Assembly (NCBI RefSeq): GCF_014596575.1
Contig: NZ_NASZ01000017.1
Span: forward strand, 24,869 to 88,868
Length of the DNA: 64,000 nt
Direction: 5' to 3'
Source of the DNA: Flavobacterium pokkalii
GTDB lineage: Bacteria; Bacteroidota; Bacteroidia; Flavobacteriales; Flavobacteriaceae
In this document: positions 1 to 8,858 of the stretch, one piece after another
How positions within the stretch are numbered: position 1 is the first letter of the stretch
How the letters are laid out: every line of letters starts with the position of its first letter
Program-made: the position numbers and the translations under genes
Notes under the pieces: generated by a model
Databases searched by the model: none
Seen by the model: only the letters and a program-made list of their open reading frames with translations
What the model was told of the DNA's origin: nothing

Positions 1-1937
1 GCCCTAGTTGTGAAGGTTATGGAAACATCATTGGCATTGATGCCGAACTGGTTATTCCAAATACCAGTTTGTCAATTTACGAAAATGCTATTTTCCCTTG
101 GCGTGGGGAAAGCATGAGTTGGTACCGCGACCAATTGGTCAATTCGGCTTATAAATTTGACTTTCCAATTCACAAGCCTTACTTTCAGTTAACCGAAGCG
201 CAAAAAGAGCTAATCTGGATCGGAAACTCTTATTTCCAGGGATTGAACGACTTTTTTCAGGAATTGGAAGAGAAAAATTATAAAATTCAAAATCGTGTGA
301 TGCTTTCGCGTTATCGAGGAAAAACTAAATGCCAAGCTTGTAAAGGTAAACGCCTGCGTCCGGAAGCTTCTTATATTAAAATCAATGAAAAAACAGTTTC
401 TGATTTAGTGGATTTGCCAATCAGACACTTGGTAGATTTTTTCAAAAACTTAGAGTTAAATTCATACGAAAGCCAAATTGCCAAAAGATTATTGGTTGAA
501 ATCAACAATCGTTTATCCTTTTTGAGCGAAGTAGGCTTGGATTATTTAACGCTGAATCGAAATTCCGCCACACTTTCCGGAGGTGAATCACAGCGAATTA
601 ATTTAGCAACTTCTCTGGGAAGCAGCTTAGTTGGCTCCATGTATATTTTAGACGAACCGAGCATTGGTTTGCATCCAAAAGACAGCGAACGACTGATAAA
701 AGTATTGTTGTCGTTACGTGATTTAGGAAATACCGTAATTGTGGTGGAACATGATGAAGACATTATGAAAGCCGCCGATATGATTATCGATATTGGTCCC
801 GAAGCCGGAAGTTTTGGGGGAAAACTGGTCGCTCAGGGGAATTTTGACGAAATTCTAAACTCCAGTTCTTTAACGGCTAAATATCTAAACGGAAATTTAG
901 AAATTACAGTTCCTAAAAAACGTCGTGCTTTTAAAAATTTTGTAGAAATTAAAGGTGCGAGGGAAAACAACCTGCAAAATATTGATGTCAAATTCCCGCT
1001 GGATGTACTTACGGTCATCACAGGTGTTTCGGGAAGCGGAAAAAGTACCTTAGTTAAAAAAATCCTGTTTCCGGCGATGCAAAAAAAATTGGATCATACA
1101 GGTGACAAAGCCGGACAATTTACCGAAATCACAGGTTCATTTTCTCATATCAAGCACATCGAATATGTGGACCAAAACCCGATTGGGAGAAGTTCGCGTT
1201 CTAATCCTGTGACGTACATCAAAGCTTATGACGACATCCGAGATTTATTTGCTAAAGAAAAACTCTCTAAACTCAGAGGTTATCAACCCAAACATTTTTC
1301 TTTCAACGTTGACGGAGGTCGTTGTGAAACTTGTAGTGGCGAAGGGACCATTAATGTAGAAATGGTATTTATGGCCGATGTGCAATTGCCTTGCGAAACC
1401 TGCAACGGCAAACGATTCAAGAAAGAAATCTTAGAAGTAGCTTTTGAAGGCAAAAATATCAACGACATCCTGACGATGACTATTGATGATGCCGTTGCTT
1501 TTTTTGAAACGAGTAAACAAGCCAAAATCACACAAAAACTAAAACCCTTGCAGGATGTAGGTTTAGGTTATGTACAGTTAGGACAATCGTCTTCTACTCT
1601 TTCGGGCGGGGAAGCCCAACGTATCAAACTGGCTTCTTTCCTGGTAAAAGGTGCCGCCAAAGAAAAAGCTTTATTTGTTTTTGACGAACCAACAACCGGT
1701 TTGCATTTTCACGATATTAAAAAACTACTGGCTTCTTTTGATGCTTTAATTGAAAAAGGACATTCTTTATTAGTCATCGAACACAATCTCGACCTGATTA
1801 AATGTGCCGACTGGATTATTGATTTAGGCCCTGAAGGTGGCGAAAATGGCGGACAATTATTAGCCGAAGGCACTCCGGAAGAAATTGTTAAAAGTAAAAA
1901 ATCAATAACGGCTAAATACCTTAAAGAAAAGCTGTAA
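1..1937 (+). CDS. uvrA: UvrA-family excinuclease ATPase, 5' end cut by window edge
   Basis: UvrA-type ABC ATPases recognise DNA damage in nucleotide excision repair and load UvrB. The reading frame is open from base 3, so the N-terminus, including the first Walker A, lies outside the window. About 644 residues are visible, which fits a full protein near 930. Seen in order: the CPSC half of a zinc module at the edge, CQAC near base 335, the signature LSGGESQR near 573, Walker B ILDEPS near 645, a second Walker A GVSGSGKST near 1024, the last zinc finger (two CETC pairs, near 1324 and 1396), a second LSGGEAQR near 1600, and Walker B FDEPTTGLH near 1680. Flavobacteria often carry a UvrA paralogue as well as canonical UvrA; the UvrB-binding region is not visible, so I cannot say which this is. 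Confidence 0.9.
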   Translation, partial: PSCEGYGNIIGIDAELVIPNTSLSIYENAIFPWRGESMSWYRDQLVNSAYKFDFPIHKPYFQLTEAQKELIWIGNSYFQGLNDFFQELEEKNYKIQNRVMLSRYRGKTKCQACKGKRLRPEASYIKINEKTVSDLVDLPIRHLVDFFKNLELNSYESQIAKRLLVEINNRLSFLSEVGLDYLTLNRNSATLSGGESQRINLATSLGSSLVGSMYILDEPSIGLHPKDSERLIKVLLSLRDLGNTVIVVEHDEDIMKAADMIIDIGPEAGSFGGKLVAQGNFDEILNSSSLTAKYLNGNLEITVPKKRRAFKNFVEIKGARENNLQNIDVKFPLDVLTVITGVSGSGKSTLVKKILFPAMQKKLDHTGDKAGQFTEITGSFSHIKHIEYVDQNPIGRSSRSNPVTYIKAYDDIRDLFAKEKLSKLRGYQPKHFSFNVDGGRCETCSGEGTINVEMVFMADVQLPCETCNGKRFKKEILEVAFEGKNINDILTMTIDDAVAFFETSKQAKITQKLKPLQDVGLGYVQLGQSSSTLSGGEAQRIKLASFLVKGAAKEKALFVFDEPTTGLHFHDIKKLLASFDALIEKGHSLLVIEHNLDLIKCADWIIDLGPEGGENGGQLLAEGTPEEIVKSKKSITAKYLKEKL

Positions 1938-1944
1938 AAAAAGA

Positions 1945-1988
1945 ACCGCAAATTCGCAGATTACTATTCTAAACTGCGAATTTGCGGT
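1945..1988. terminator. Bidirectional hairpin between convergent genes
   Basis: A perfect 15-bp inverted repeat (ACCGCAAATTCGCAG, 1945-1959, and its complement, 1974-1988) has a 14-nt loop and A-rich flanks on both sides. It lies between the convergent UvrA-family gene and the lipoprotein gene, so it probably terminates both. Confidence 0.75.
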
Positions 1989-2001
1989 ACAAACAAAAAA
2001 T

Positions 2002-2574
2002 TTATTTTAATTTATCCCAAATACCTAAATCTTTCAACTTTTGCAATTCTTCCTGAAGCGTAGTTTCAGTATTCAATGTACCGTATAATTTTTCTTCATC
2101 TTCTGTTTGCAAACATACTTGTTCTTTGCACATCAAATATTTCAAAATTGATTTAGAAGATTCTGAATTTAATGTTTTTATAAAATATTCCTCTTTAACT
2201 GTTCCTGTTGTATCGGCTTCTTTTTCCCAATTATATTCTTTGACAACTTTTAGAGTATCATATTCCAAATAAACTTTATCGCTTTTTATTTGATAAGTTC
2301 CTTTAACTATTTCCTCATCTGACTCACAATGATAAATTGTTAAGAAATTTGTATTATCAAGAAACAAAATAGTAGAAGCACAACAATCACACTCTCCATA
2401 AGATTTGCACTGCAAAGTATCTAATTTTGGAGCAAAAAAATAAACTTTCCCCGCTAAATTATTAATTACAACTTCTTTTTTAGGATTGATAGCCAGATTA
2501 ACTTTTTTATCTCTAGTATTACAGGAAAAAAAAGTAATAAAAACAAAGGCAAACATTGCTACTTTGATCACCAT
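2002..2574 (-). CDS. Hypothetical lipoprotein
   Basis: Function not recognised. The N-terminus is a short lipoprotein signal peptide with hydrophobic stretch VAMFAFVFITFF followed by the lipobox cysteine (SCN), so the mature protein is probably membrane-anchored. The rest is soluble, charged and cysteine-bearing (a CDCC motif and further cysteines), with no domain I know. I chose the ATG at 2574 because it gives a compact signal peptide; an in-frame ATG at 2598 would add eight residues and overlap the upstream gene by 13 bases. It probably shares a transcript with that gene. Confidence 0.6.
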   Translation of the reverse strand: MVIKVAMFAFVFITFFSCNTRDKKVNLAINPKKEVVINNLAGKVYFFAPKLDTLQCKSYGECDCCASTILFLDNTNFLTIYHCESDEEIVKGTYQIKSDKVYLEYDTLKVVKEYNWEKEADTTGTVKEEYFIKTLNSESSKSILKYLMCKEQVCLQTEDEEKLYGTLNTETTLQEELQKLKDLGIWDKLK

Positions 2575-2585
2575 AAAAAACTTAA

Positions 2586-2879
2586 CTAGTTGTAACATTC
2601 TTCTTCAAACAACTTTCCGTCTTCATCAATAGCAACAATAATTTTCTTTTCTTTTTTAGCTTTATACGATTTATAAATCCAGGGAATAGACCACAATCCA
2701 AAAGTAGCACAGGAAATCCAAAAATTAAGCTGATGATTTACTTTCTCCGGTTTCTTAGACAAAACCGCAAAAGGCAATTTATTATTCACCTCTTCAACAA
2801 CAAATCCTTTTCTGATTTTTTGAGCTACAACTTGAGTTAACGCTACATTTTCGACTGCCACGACCATTGTATTTTTCAT
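2586..2879 (-). CDS. Small membrane protein of unknown function
   Basis: 97 residues. After a soluble N-terminal half there is one hydrophobic segment (about residues 51-68) containing the pattern H-x-L-x-F ... T-x-GLW ... W. I know this pattern from many small bacterial membrane proteins without assigned function. A basic stretch (YKAKKEKK) follows, then an acidic tail. It is the first gene of a probable two-gene unit with the downstream lipoprotein, read from a promoter at 2932-2962. Confidence 0.6.
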   Translation of the reverse strand: MKNTMVVAVENVALTQVVAQKIRKGFVVEEVNNKLPFAVLSKKPEKVNHQLNFWISCATFGLWSIPWIYKSYKAKKEKKIIVAIDEDGKLFEEECYN

Positions 2880-2931
2880 GATTTGAGGAATTTTAGAAAT
2901 TAGTACTTCACTAAAAAGACTTCATTTACCA

Positions 2932-2962
2932 CAAAATTAATACCACAAATTACGATGTACAA
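2932..2962 (-). promoter_or_regulatory. Bacteroidota-type promoter
   Basis: On the minus strand TTG (2960-2962), a 20-nt spacer and TAATTTTG (2932-2939) match the flavobacterial consensus TTG-N17-23-TAnnTTTG. The start codon at 2879 lies about 50 nt downstream. Confidence 0.6.
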
Positions 2963-2992
2963 TACCCACTTTTGGTGATTAACACTTAAAAA

Positions 2993-4462
2993 CTAAACTT
3001 TTTTAAGATACTTTTGGATTAATCCGTCAATCACCTCGTTAATTTGAGAAGAAATAACAAACTTATAATTCAAATACACATAAGCAATCGTCACCAAAAC
3101 CGATTTTATTCCAATGGCGATAATAGGATTTAAAGGAAATTCCCAAAAATAAAAAGCTAAAAACAATACAAATGTAAGTCCCATGGAATACAAAGTTTGA
3201 TTGGTAAAAGGATACAAATGCAATCGTTTTACAACAAACATTAACTTAGCCAAACTATACAAAGTAATTGACAACAGTGTCGCAAAAGCCGAACCGATAA
3301 TTCCGTACAACGGAATAAAAATCATATTCAGTCCAACAGTAAGAAAAACCAATATCACTCCCAAAAACAACACCGCCCGGTAATATTTTGTATTAAAAAT
3401 AATCGCATTGTTATTCCCTAAAATCAAATCAAAATATTTGGAAAGCCCAATCATAAACACCACCGAAATTCCGCCTTTGTATTCCTCCGGAATCATTTCG
3501 TACAGCTGACCGATATTGACAAAAATACACAGCATCACATAACCGCCTACGATTTGCAAATTGATTGAAGTCTTCTTGTACAAATCATTCAGTTCGTCGT
3601 GTTTTTCTTCGTGCATTAATTTGGCAGTAATTGGATACACAATTTGATGCATGGCACGGCTTGGCACCGAAATCACCAAGGCAATGTATGTTGCCACTGA
3701 ATAATAAGCAATATTCTCAATTTTGATATACTGATTCAGCATTAACTTGTCAATATCCAACAACAAAGAAGCTACACCGCCGGACAAAATGATAAAAAAA
3801 GTATAAACGCTAATATCCCTTACATTGTGTGGAACAGTCAGCTGAAAATGCGGTTTTTTTAAATAAAATGCATAAAACATCGTCACCAAAAAGGCTATAA
3901 AATAAATAACTGCAGTAACATAAATAAACTGAATAGGTGTAATCCATTTGTAATAAACCCCAATCAAAGCAATTAATGAAAACAAGCGCAAGCCTACTTC
4001 TTTAATAAAATTTCCAAAAACCGAATGCATTTGCACTCTGGCCCAGGCATAAAATATTTCGAAATAAGCCATACACAAGCCAATAAACGGAATCAGCCAT
4101 AAAAAGTCTTTAACTATCGGATTTACTTTGGACAAATAGGCCGCAATATCTCCGTAAAAAACCAAACAAATTAATAATAAGGGAACTGACAAAACTAAGG
4201 GAAACCAAACCGCAAAGGACAAAAACTGATTTTCTTCGGTATCATTTTTACACTGAGAAAAGAATTTTACCAGTGTATTTTGCATTCCAAAAGCCAGCAA
4301 AGGCATGATAATCGCCGCTGCCGACAGAATGTAATTATTCAACGCATAATAAGTTGCTCCTAAAAAGAAAGGATACAAATAAATGGTATTAACTGCACCA
4401 ATTCCAAAACCAATATAGGTTAAAATCGTATTCTTTAACGACTGATTTAAAACAAGTCCCAT
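2993..4462 (-). CDS. Polysaccharide/oligosaccharide flippase (Wzx-like, MOP superfamily)
   Basis: 489 residues, hydrophobic throughout, with about 12-14 predicted membrane segments. It begins with the NTILTYIGFGIGAVNTIYLYPFF-type first helix of lipopolysaccharide and teichoic-acid exporters of the MATE/MOP superfamily. Such proteins flip lipid-linked glycans across the inner membrane. Its start codon directly abuts the stop codon of the upstream glycosyltransferase gene, so the two are co-transcribed and probably translationally coupled. The substrate cannot be inferred. Confidence 0.85.
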   Translation of the reverse strand: MGLVLNQSLKNTILTYIGFGIGAVNTIYLYPFFLGATYYALNNYILSAAAIIMPLLAFGMQNTLVKFFSQCKNDTEENQFLSFAVWFPLVLSVPLLLICLVFYGDIAAYLSKVNPIVKDFLWLIPFIGLCMAYFEIFYAWARVQMHSVFGNFIKEVGLRLFSLIALIGVYYKWITPIQFIYVTAVIYFIAFLVTMFYAFYLKKPHFQLTVPHNVRDISVYTFFIILSGGVASLLLDIDKLMLNQYIKIENIAYYSVATYIALVISVPSRAMHQIVYPITAKLMHEEKHDELNDLYKKTSINLQIVGGYVMLCIFVNIGQLYEMIPEEYKGGISVVFMIGLSKYFDLILGNNNAIIFNTKYYRAVLFLGVILVFLTVGLNMIFIPLYGIIGSAFATLLSITLYSLAKLMFVVKRLHLYPFTNQTLYSMGLTFVLFLAFYFWEFPLNPIIAIGIKSVLVTIAYVYLNYKFVISSQINEVIDGLIQKYLKKV

Positions 4463-5755
4463 TTATAAGTATGAAGTTAGAAGTTGCACCAATTGCTCTG
4501 TCAAATTTTTTCTCGAATACTTTTGCAAACCAACACCATGAGATTGTAATTTTCCTTCAAGAAACTGGCTATAGTACGTTACAATTGTGTTTTTCAACCT
4601 CTCTTTTTCAGTATATTCAAAAAACACTCCGGTATTTGTACTGGTAATGATTTCTGCAAAATCAGAATCTTTGGGTCCAATAGCAATAATCGGGCGATTA
4701 GAAACCATATATTCGAACAGTTTTCCCGGAATAATACTCTTCGTTTCTTCCGAATCAATTTCGATAAGTAATAAAACCTGAGATTTTCGTTGGTGTGCTA
4801 TGGCTTCTTCGTGCGAAACATAACCTAAATTGTTCACATAAGCATTCAGTCCAAAAGCCGCAATTGTATCTAAAACTTCCTGACTTACCGCGCCAATTAA
4901 TTTCAGCTCTAAATGTTTTTTAAACTCCGGAATCTCATTAAGCAATTCCACCAAAGCTTCCCATAATAATTTAGGATTTCTGGCCGAAAGAAACGAACCG
5001 ATATGAGCCAGAGAAAACTTAGAATCCAATGATTGCTTTTCCACTTTTTCTACATCATAACCATTAGTAATTACTGCAATAGGTTGGGTCGTAAGTACTT
5101 CAAACTCTTTTTTAGTGCTTTTACTAGTTACAATAATCGTATCGGCTGTATTCAACACTTCCGACTCCAATTGTTTGTGTTTTTTGGCCGCAAAATCAGA
5201 CAATCGCAAAGATTTATGATAACCTATCGTTGTCCACGGATCTCTAAAATCGGCAAACCATTTCAGATTTAGTTTCTTTTTCAAATCCAAACCAATCAAA
5301 TGCAAACTGTGCGGAGGCCCCGAAGTAACGATAGTATCAATATTATTTTCCAAAATATATTTTTCCAAATAAGCCACAGATGGTTTTACCCAAAAAAAAC
5401 GGGCATCCGGAATAAACAAATTACCACGAATCCAAAGAAAAACTTTGTCTAAAAAAGATTGTTTTTTTTGATTAGGAATAATCCCCGAATTCATTTTCTT
5501 CGTTTTATTTTTCGATAAAAAGGAAGCTAATTGGTACGGTTCAAAGATTTTTTGCTTCAAAATAATCGCCTTATCCGAAACTTCATTTCCTAAATTTTCA
5601 TCAACAATAGGATACGTTGGATTTTCAGGAATATAAACAACAGGCTGAATTCCAAAATCAGGCAAATATTTTACAAATTTCAGCCAGCGTTGTACGCCCG
5701 GTCCTCCGGCTGGTGGCCAATAATAAGTGATGATAAGGATTTTTTTTGGTTCCAA
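4463..5755 (-). CDS. Glycosyltransferase family 4 protein
   Basis: 430 residues with a GT-B layout. The N-terminal domain opens with KILIITYYWPPAGGPGVQR, typical of the GT4 proteins that build surface polysaccharides, and the C-terminal Rossmann domain has the sugar-nucleotide region around IPGKLFEYMVSNRPIIAIG, including the E of the EX7E-like motif. It probably adds one sugar to a lipid-linked or surface glycan in the cytoplasm. It abuts the flippase gene downstream, which supports a joint role in glycan assembly and export. The donor and acceptor are unknown. Confidence 0.85.
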   Translation of the reverse strand: MEPKKILIITYYWPPAGGPGVQRWLKFVKYLPDFGIQPVVYIPENPTYPIVDENLGNEVSDKAIILKQKIFEPYQLASFLSKNKTKKMNSGIIPNQKKQSFLDKVFLWIRGNLFIPDARFFWVKPSVAYLEKYILENNIDTIVTSGPPHSLHLIGLDLKKKLNLKWFADFRDPWTTIGYHKSLRLSDFAAKKHKQLESEVLNTADTIIVTSKSTKKEFEVLTTQPIAVITNGYDVEKVEKQSLDSKFSLAHIGSFLSARNPKLLWEALVELLNEIPEFKKHLELKLIGAVSQEVLDTIAAFGLNAYVNNLGYVSHEEAIAHQRKSQVLLLIEIDSEETKSIIPGKLFEYMVSNRPIIAIGPKDSDFAEIITSTNTGVFFEYTEKERLKNTIVTYYSQFLEGKLQSHGVGLQKYSRKNLTEQLVQLLTSYL

Positions 5756-5807
5756 TTTCCTTTTTACTTTTTATAATAATGAAGCAGATGATTATTGAAT
5801 GAAGATT

Positions 5808-5851
5808 AACGATTTTTGATTACTGATTAAAATCTGCAATCAAAAATCGTT
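5808..5851 (-). terminator. Hairpin between yfhO-like and glycosyltransferase genes
   Basis: Perfect 14-bp arms (AACGATTTTTGATT at 5808-5821, its complement at 5838-5851) with a 16-nt loop lie just after the YfhO-like stop codon. There is no clean U tract, so it may be a weak terminator or a processing site inside an operon. Confidence 0.45.
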
Positions 5852-5855
5852 ATTC

Positions 5856-8282
5856 TTAAATCTTTAATCCTTTTTTTCGTTCGTAATAAACACCGCCAAT
5901 GAACAACAACAGCATTCCTACACCACTGATTAATGTTATAGTGCTTCCTGTTTGAATAACTTCTGGCTCAAATTTAAATTCTATGGTATGAACTCCTGCC
6001 GGAATCATCATCGCTCTTAAAACATAATCCACCGGAAAATGGTCGGTTTTCACACCGTCCACATAAGCATTCCAGCCATTTGGATAATAAATTTCAGAAA
6101 AAACCGCCAACCCTTCTTTCTTACTATCTGAAAGATATTTAATATAATTAGGTTTATAAACTCGCAACTGAATAGTTCCTGTCGTGTCTAAATTGCGTTT
6201 TAAACGGGCGTTTTTAAATTTATTTCGGTACAACTGCATATTAAATACCGCTACTTTTTTCGTATTGATATGATCCAATGCTTTCATTTCATCATTGGCT
6301 TTGTTTACAAATTTTATGTTGTGAACAAACCAGGCATTTCCGTTAGCATCCGGATTAACCGTTGGAAATTCTTTTCCTTCTTTATCCGTTTGAATCACAT
6401 ATTTTACGTTCAGCATATTCAGGATTTCCAAATTATTTTTGGCAATCTGATAATCAAATAATTGCTGCATTCTACGTGGTTTTGCCGCATGGTAACCACC
6501 AATTGATTTATGAAAATAAGAAGTTCGGGCGCTGGAGAAATTCCCACTCACTTCAAACACACGATAATGTGTCGTATCTCTTAAAATCTGAGCATCGGAA
6601 GGCGTTTCCTGAAACGGAACTTCAACTTCTCTTCCGCTCACAAAATCCTTAGCCGAAACGTACTTTTTATCCACAAAAAACAAATCGGAAATCATAAACA
6701 AACCAATTAAAATAATGGCTGTGTTTTGCGCCAGACGGTTTTTAATTACCATCCATAACATTCCGGCTGTTAAAAGAATGAAGAAACCGGAACGTAATAA
6801 ATCGGCGCTGTACAAGGTTTTTCGGTCATTTTTAAGTGCATCCACAAAACCCGGTCCGTAACTTTGGATAAAATATTCGTCGTTAGCACTGGTGAAACTA
6901 AACATACTTTTGCTCAGAAACAAAATTATTATCGTTCCCAAACCAATAGCAGCCGACTGCCACAAACCTCTCCATTGTTCGGTTTTATCAACTTTAAAAA
7001 AAGACTGCAATCCCATAATGGCTAACACCGGAAAGCACAATTCTAAAACCACCTGAATCGAAGAAACCGCTCTAAACTTATTGTACATCGGTACATGATC
7101 GATAAAGAAATCGGTTAATGCGGGTAAATTTTTCCCCCAGGAAAGTAACAAAGCGACAACTGCTCCCGAAAGGAACACATATTTTATTTTTCTTTCATCG
7201 ATTATTAAAGCCAAAATTCCCAAAAAGAAAACCACAACTCCAATGTAAGCCGGAGCAGCCACAATAGGCTGATCACCCCAATAAGTTGGCATAGCCGTAA
7301 TAATATCAGCCGCCTGAGATTCCGGCACTCCCTGACCAATCATAAAATCATACATGCTGCTGTCTTTTCCTAAAGCCTCATGATTAGAACCTCCAAAAAG
7401 TCTTGGGGCAATCAAATTGAAACTTTCGGCAATTCCATAGCTGTATTCGGTAATATAATCGCGCGTCATCGCACTGGTATTGGTGCTTCGGGTTCCATCC
7501 GGATTAACGGTTAGTTCGCTTTTTCCGCGGGTACTAAAATCAGCATATTCCGCTGTCGCTAATAAGTTTGTCGCATTGGCACCAATGGCAAAAATACCGG
7601 CCACCATCAAAACTCCCATAGCCGTTAAAAAGGATTTGTACTCCTTGTCTTTTATAAAATGAAACGCATAATAAGCCGATAAAATTAATAAGAAAATCAG
7701 CAAATAATACGTCATTTGAAAGTGATTCGCATTAATCTCCAAGGCTGTGGCAAACATCGTCAACAAGCCTCCCAACACATACTTTTTCTGGTAAACCAAT
7801 AAAAATCCGGCAATTACCAAAGGCATATAAGCAATAGCATGCGCCTTCGCATTATGACCAACCCCCAGAATAATTATCAGATAAGTAGAAAAACCAAAGG
7901 CTATGGCTCCAAAAAATGCTTTTAAAGGATCCATTTTTAAAACCAAAAGCAAACCGTAAAAACCTAAGAAATAAAGAAATAAATAATCGGCTGGACGCGG
8001 TAAGAAACGTAAAAAATCATCTACAGCACCAATAAAATCATAGGGATATTTGGCTCCTAACTGATACGTAGGCATTCCTCCAAAAGCCGAATTCGTCCAA
8101 TAAGGTTCTACATGTTCGGTGGCACGGAAATCATTTTGTTCCTTAGCCATACCGGTATATTGGGCAATATCCGATTGAAAAATTTGTTTTCCCTGAAGTA
8201 CAGGATAAAAATAAAGGAGTGAAACTAAAACAAAACCAAGAACGGCTAAAGCATGCGGATAGAACTTTTGAAGTTGCTTCAT
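5856..8282 (-). CDS. YfhO-family polytopic membrane protein
   Basis: 808 residues. Eleven or more hydrophobic segments fill residues 10 to about 540, followed by a large soluble C-terminal domain and a final membrane helix before the basic end ERKKGLKI. This is the layout of the YfhO family, thought to be GT-C-like membrane glycosyltransferases; Bacillus YfhO glycosylates lipoteichoic acid, while flavobacterial members are uncharacterised. The early loop (FRATEHVEPYWTNSAFGGMP) with acidic residues fits a GT-C first periplasmic loop. It lies upstream of the GT4 and flippase genes on the same strand, which supports a role in surface glycan assembly. Confidence 0.75.
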   Translation of the reverse strand: MKQLQKFYPHALAVLGFVLVSLLYFYPVLQGKQIFQSDIAQYTGMAKEQNDFRATEHVEPYWTNSAFGGMPTYQLGAKYPYDFIGAVDDFLRFLPRPADYLFLYFLGFYGLLLVLKMDPLKAFFGAIAFGFSTYLIIILGVGHNAKAHAIAYMPLVIAGFLLVYQKKYVLGGLLTMFATALEINANHFQMTYYLLIFLLILSAYYAFHFIKDKEYKSFLTAMGVLMVAGIFAIGANATNLLATAEYADFSTRGKSELTVNPDGTRSTNTSAMTRDYITEYSYGIAESFNLIAPRLFGGSNHEALGKDSSMYDFMIGQGVPESQAADIITAMPTYWGDQPIVAAPAYIGVVVFFLGILALIIDERKIKYVFLSGAVVALLLSWGKNLPALTDFFIDHVPMYNKFRAVSSIQVVLELCFPVLAIMGLQSFFKVDKTEQWRGLWQSAAIGLGTIIILFLSKSMFSFTSANDEYFIQSYGPGFVDALKNDRKTLYSADLLRSGFFILLTAGMLWMVIKNRLAQNTAIILIGLFMISDLFFVDKKYVSAKDFVSGREVEVPFQETPSDAQILRDTTHYRVFEVSGNFSSARTSYFHKSIGGYHAAKPRRMQQLFDYQIAKNNLEILNMLNVKYVIQTDKEGKEFPTVNPDANGNAWFVHNIKFVNKANDEMKALDHINTKKVAVFNMQLYRNKFKNARLKRNLDTTGTIQLRVYKPNYIKYLSDSKKEGLAVFSEIYYPNGWNAYVDGVKTDHFPVDYVLRAMMIPAGVHTIEFKFEPEVIQTGSTITLISGVGMLLLFIGGVYYERKKGLKI

Positions 8283-8301
8283 TATATAAATTTAGATTTT
8301 A

Positions 8302-8318
8302 ATCCCGAAGTTTCGGGA
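8302..8318. repeat. Short palindromic hairpin in the yfhO leader
   Basis: The palindrome CCCGAAGTTTCGGG lies in the presumed 5' leader between the promoter (8410-8442) and the start codon at 8282. CCCGA...TCGGG hairpins recur in this window (see 12565-12586), so this may be a fragment of an interspersed element rather than a regulator. Confidence 0.4.
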
Positions 8319-8409
8319 GAGAATTAACGCTTGATGATTTCCGATTCTAAGGCCGAAAATCATGATTATTTTTTTAGAAAAAAAGTTGAATTTCCCTCTT
8401 AAAAAAAAT

Positions 8410-8442
8410 CAAAGATATTTAAAATCAGAAATTCTTAATCAA
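8410..8442 (-). promoter_or_regulatory. Promoter for yfhO-like gene
   Basis: On the minus strand TTG (8440-8442), a 22-nt spacer and TATCTTTG (8410-8417) match the Bacteroidota consensus. This implies a leader of roughly 120 nt that contains the CCCGAAGTTTCGGG hairpin. Confidence 0.55.
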
Positions 8443-8455
8443 AAAAATGAAATAA

Positions 8456-8737
8456 TTAGTCTATTTCTTCGTAATCCACATAATCGCCCACTTTTTTGGT
8501 TTCGCGGGATTTTTTTACATTGTCGGTATTATAAATAACAGTCTCGCCCTCAGCAGTTCTCTGCCAGGAATCCTGATACTGACGTTGCTGCTGTTGCTGC
8601 ATATTCTCACTCGCCTTTTCCACTACTTTTTTAACCACAACAGGCAAAAACAATTTTGCCAAAAATCTAAAAATATAATAGAAAGTGATGATATAAAATA
8701 AGGTTCTGATAAATCCTGAAAACGAAGCTTCTTGCAT
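8456..8737 (-). CDS. DUF4834 family small membrane protein
   Basis: 93 residues when read from the ATG at 8737; a TTG two codons upstream is also possible. One N-terminal transmembrane region (FIRTLFYIITFYYIFRFLAKLF) is followed by a basic and glutamine-rich soluble part (QQQQQRQYQ) and an acidic end. The pattern is that of DUF4834, a small family found in Bacteroidota, with no known function. It has its own promoter (TAATTTTG at 8756-8763) and sits between the YfhO-like gene and a divergent outer-membrane protein gene. Confidence 0.75.
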   Translation of the reverse strand: MQEASFSGFIRTLFYIITFYYIFRFLAKLFLPVVVKKVVEKASENMQQQQQRQYQDSWQRTAEGETVIYNTDNVKKSRETKKVGDYVDYEEID

Positions 8738-8755
8738 AATCAACTATTTTTTTAG

Positions 8756-8763
8756 CAAAATTA
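8756..8763 (-). promoter_or_regulatory. -7 promoter element of DUF4834 gene
   Basis: TAATTTTG on the minus strand, 19 nt before the ATG at 8737, matches TAnnTTTG. I do not see a -33 TTG at the usual distance. Confidence 0.4.
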
Positions 8764-8818
8764 ACAAATACTAGGTTCTAAATTAGAATATCATTCTTAA
8801 ATAAATAATAAAATATAG

Positions 8819-8826
8819 TACTTTTG
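8819..8826 (+). promoter_or_regulatory. -7 promoter element of outer-membrane protein gene
   Basis: TACTTTTG, 32 nt before the ATG at 8859, matches TAnnTTTG; the -33 element is not clear. Confidence 0.4.
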
Positions 8827-8858
8827 GAAAGCTTATTACTTTTAAAATCACAAACATC

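Noticed and set aside
69..69. TTG at 69 as start of the UvrA-family gene
   Set aside because: The frame is open to the window edge and encodes a conserved UvrA zinc-module piece upstream (CPSCEGYG), so the gene is truncated, not started here.
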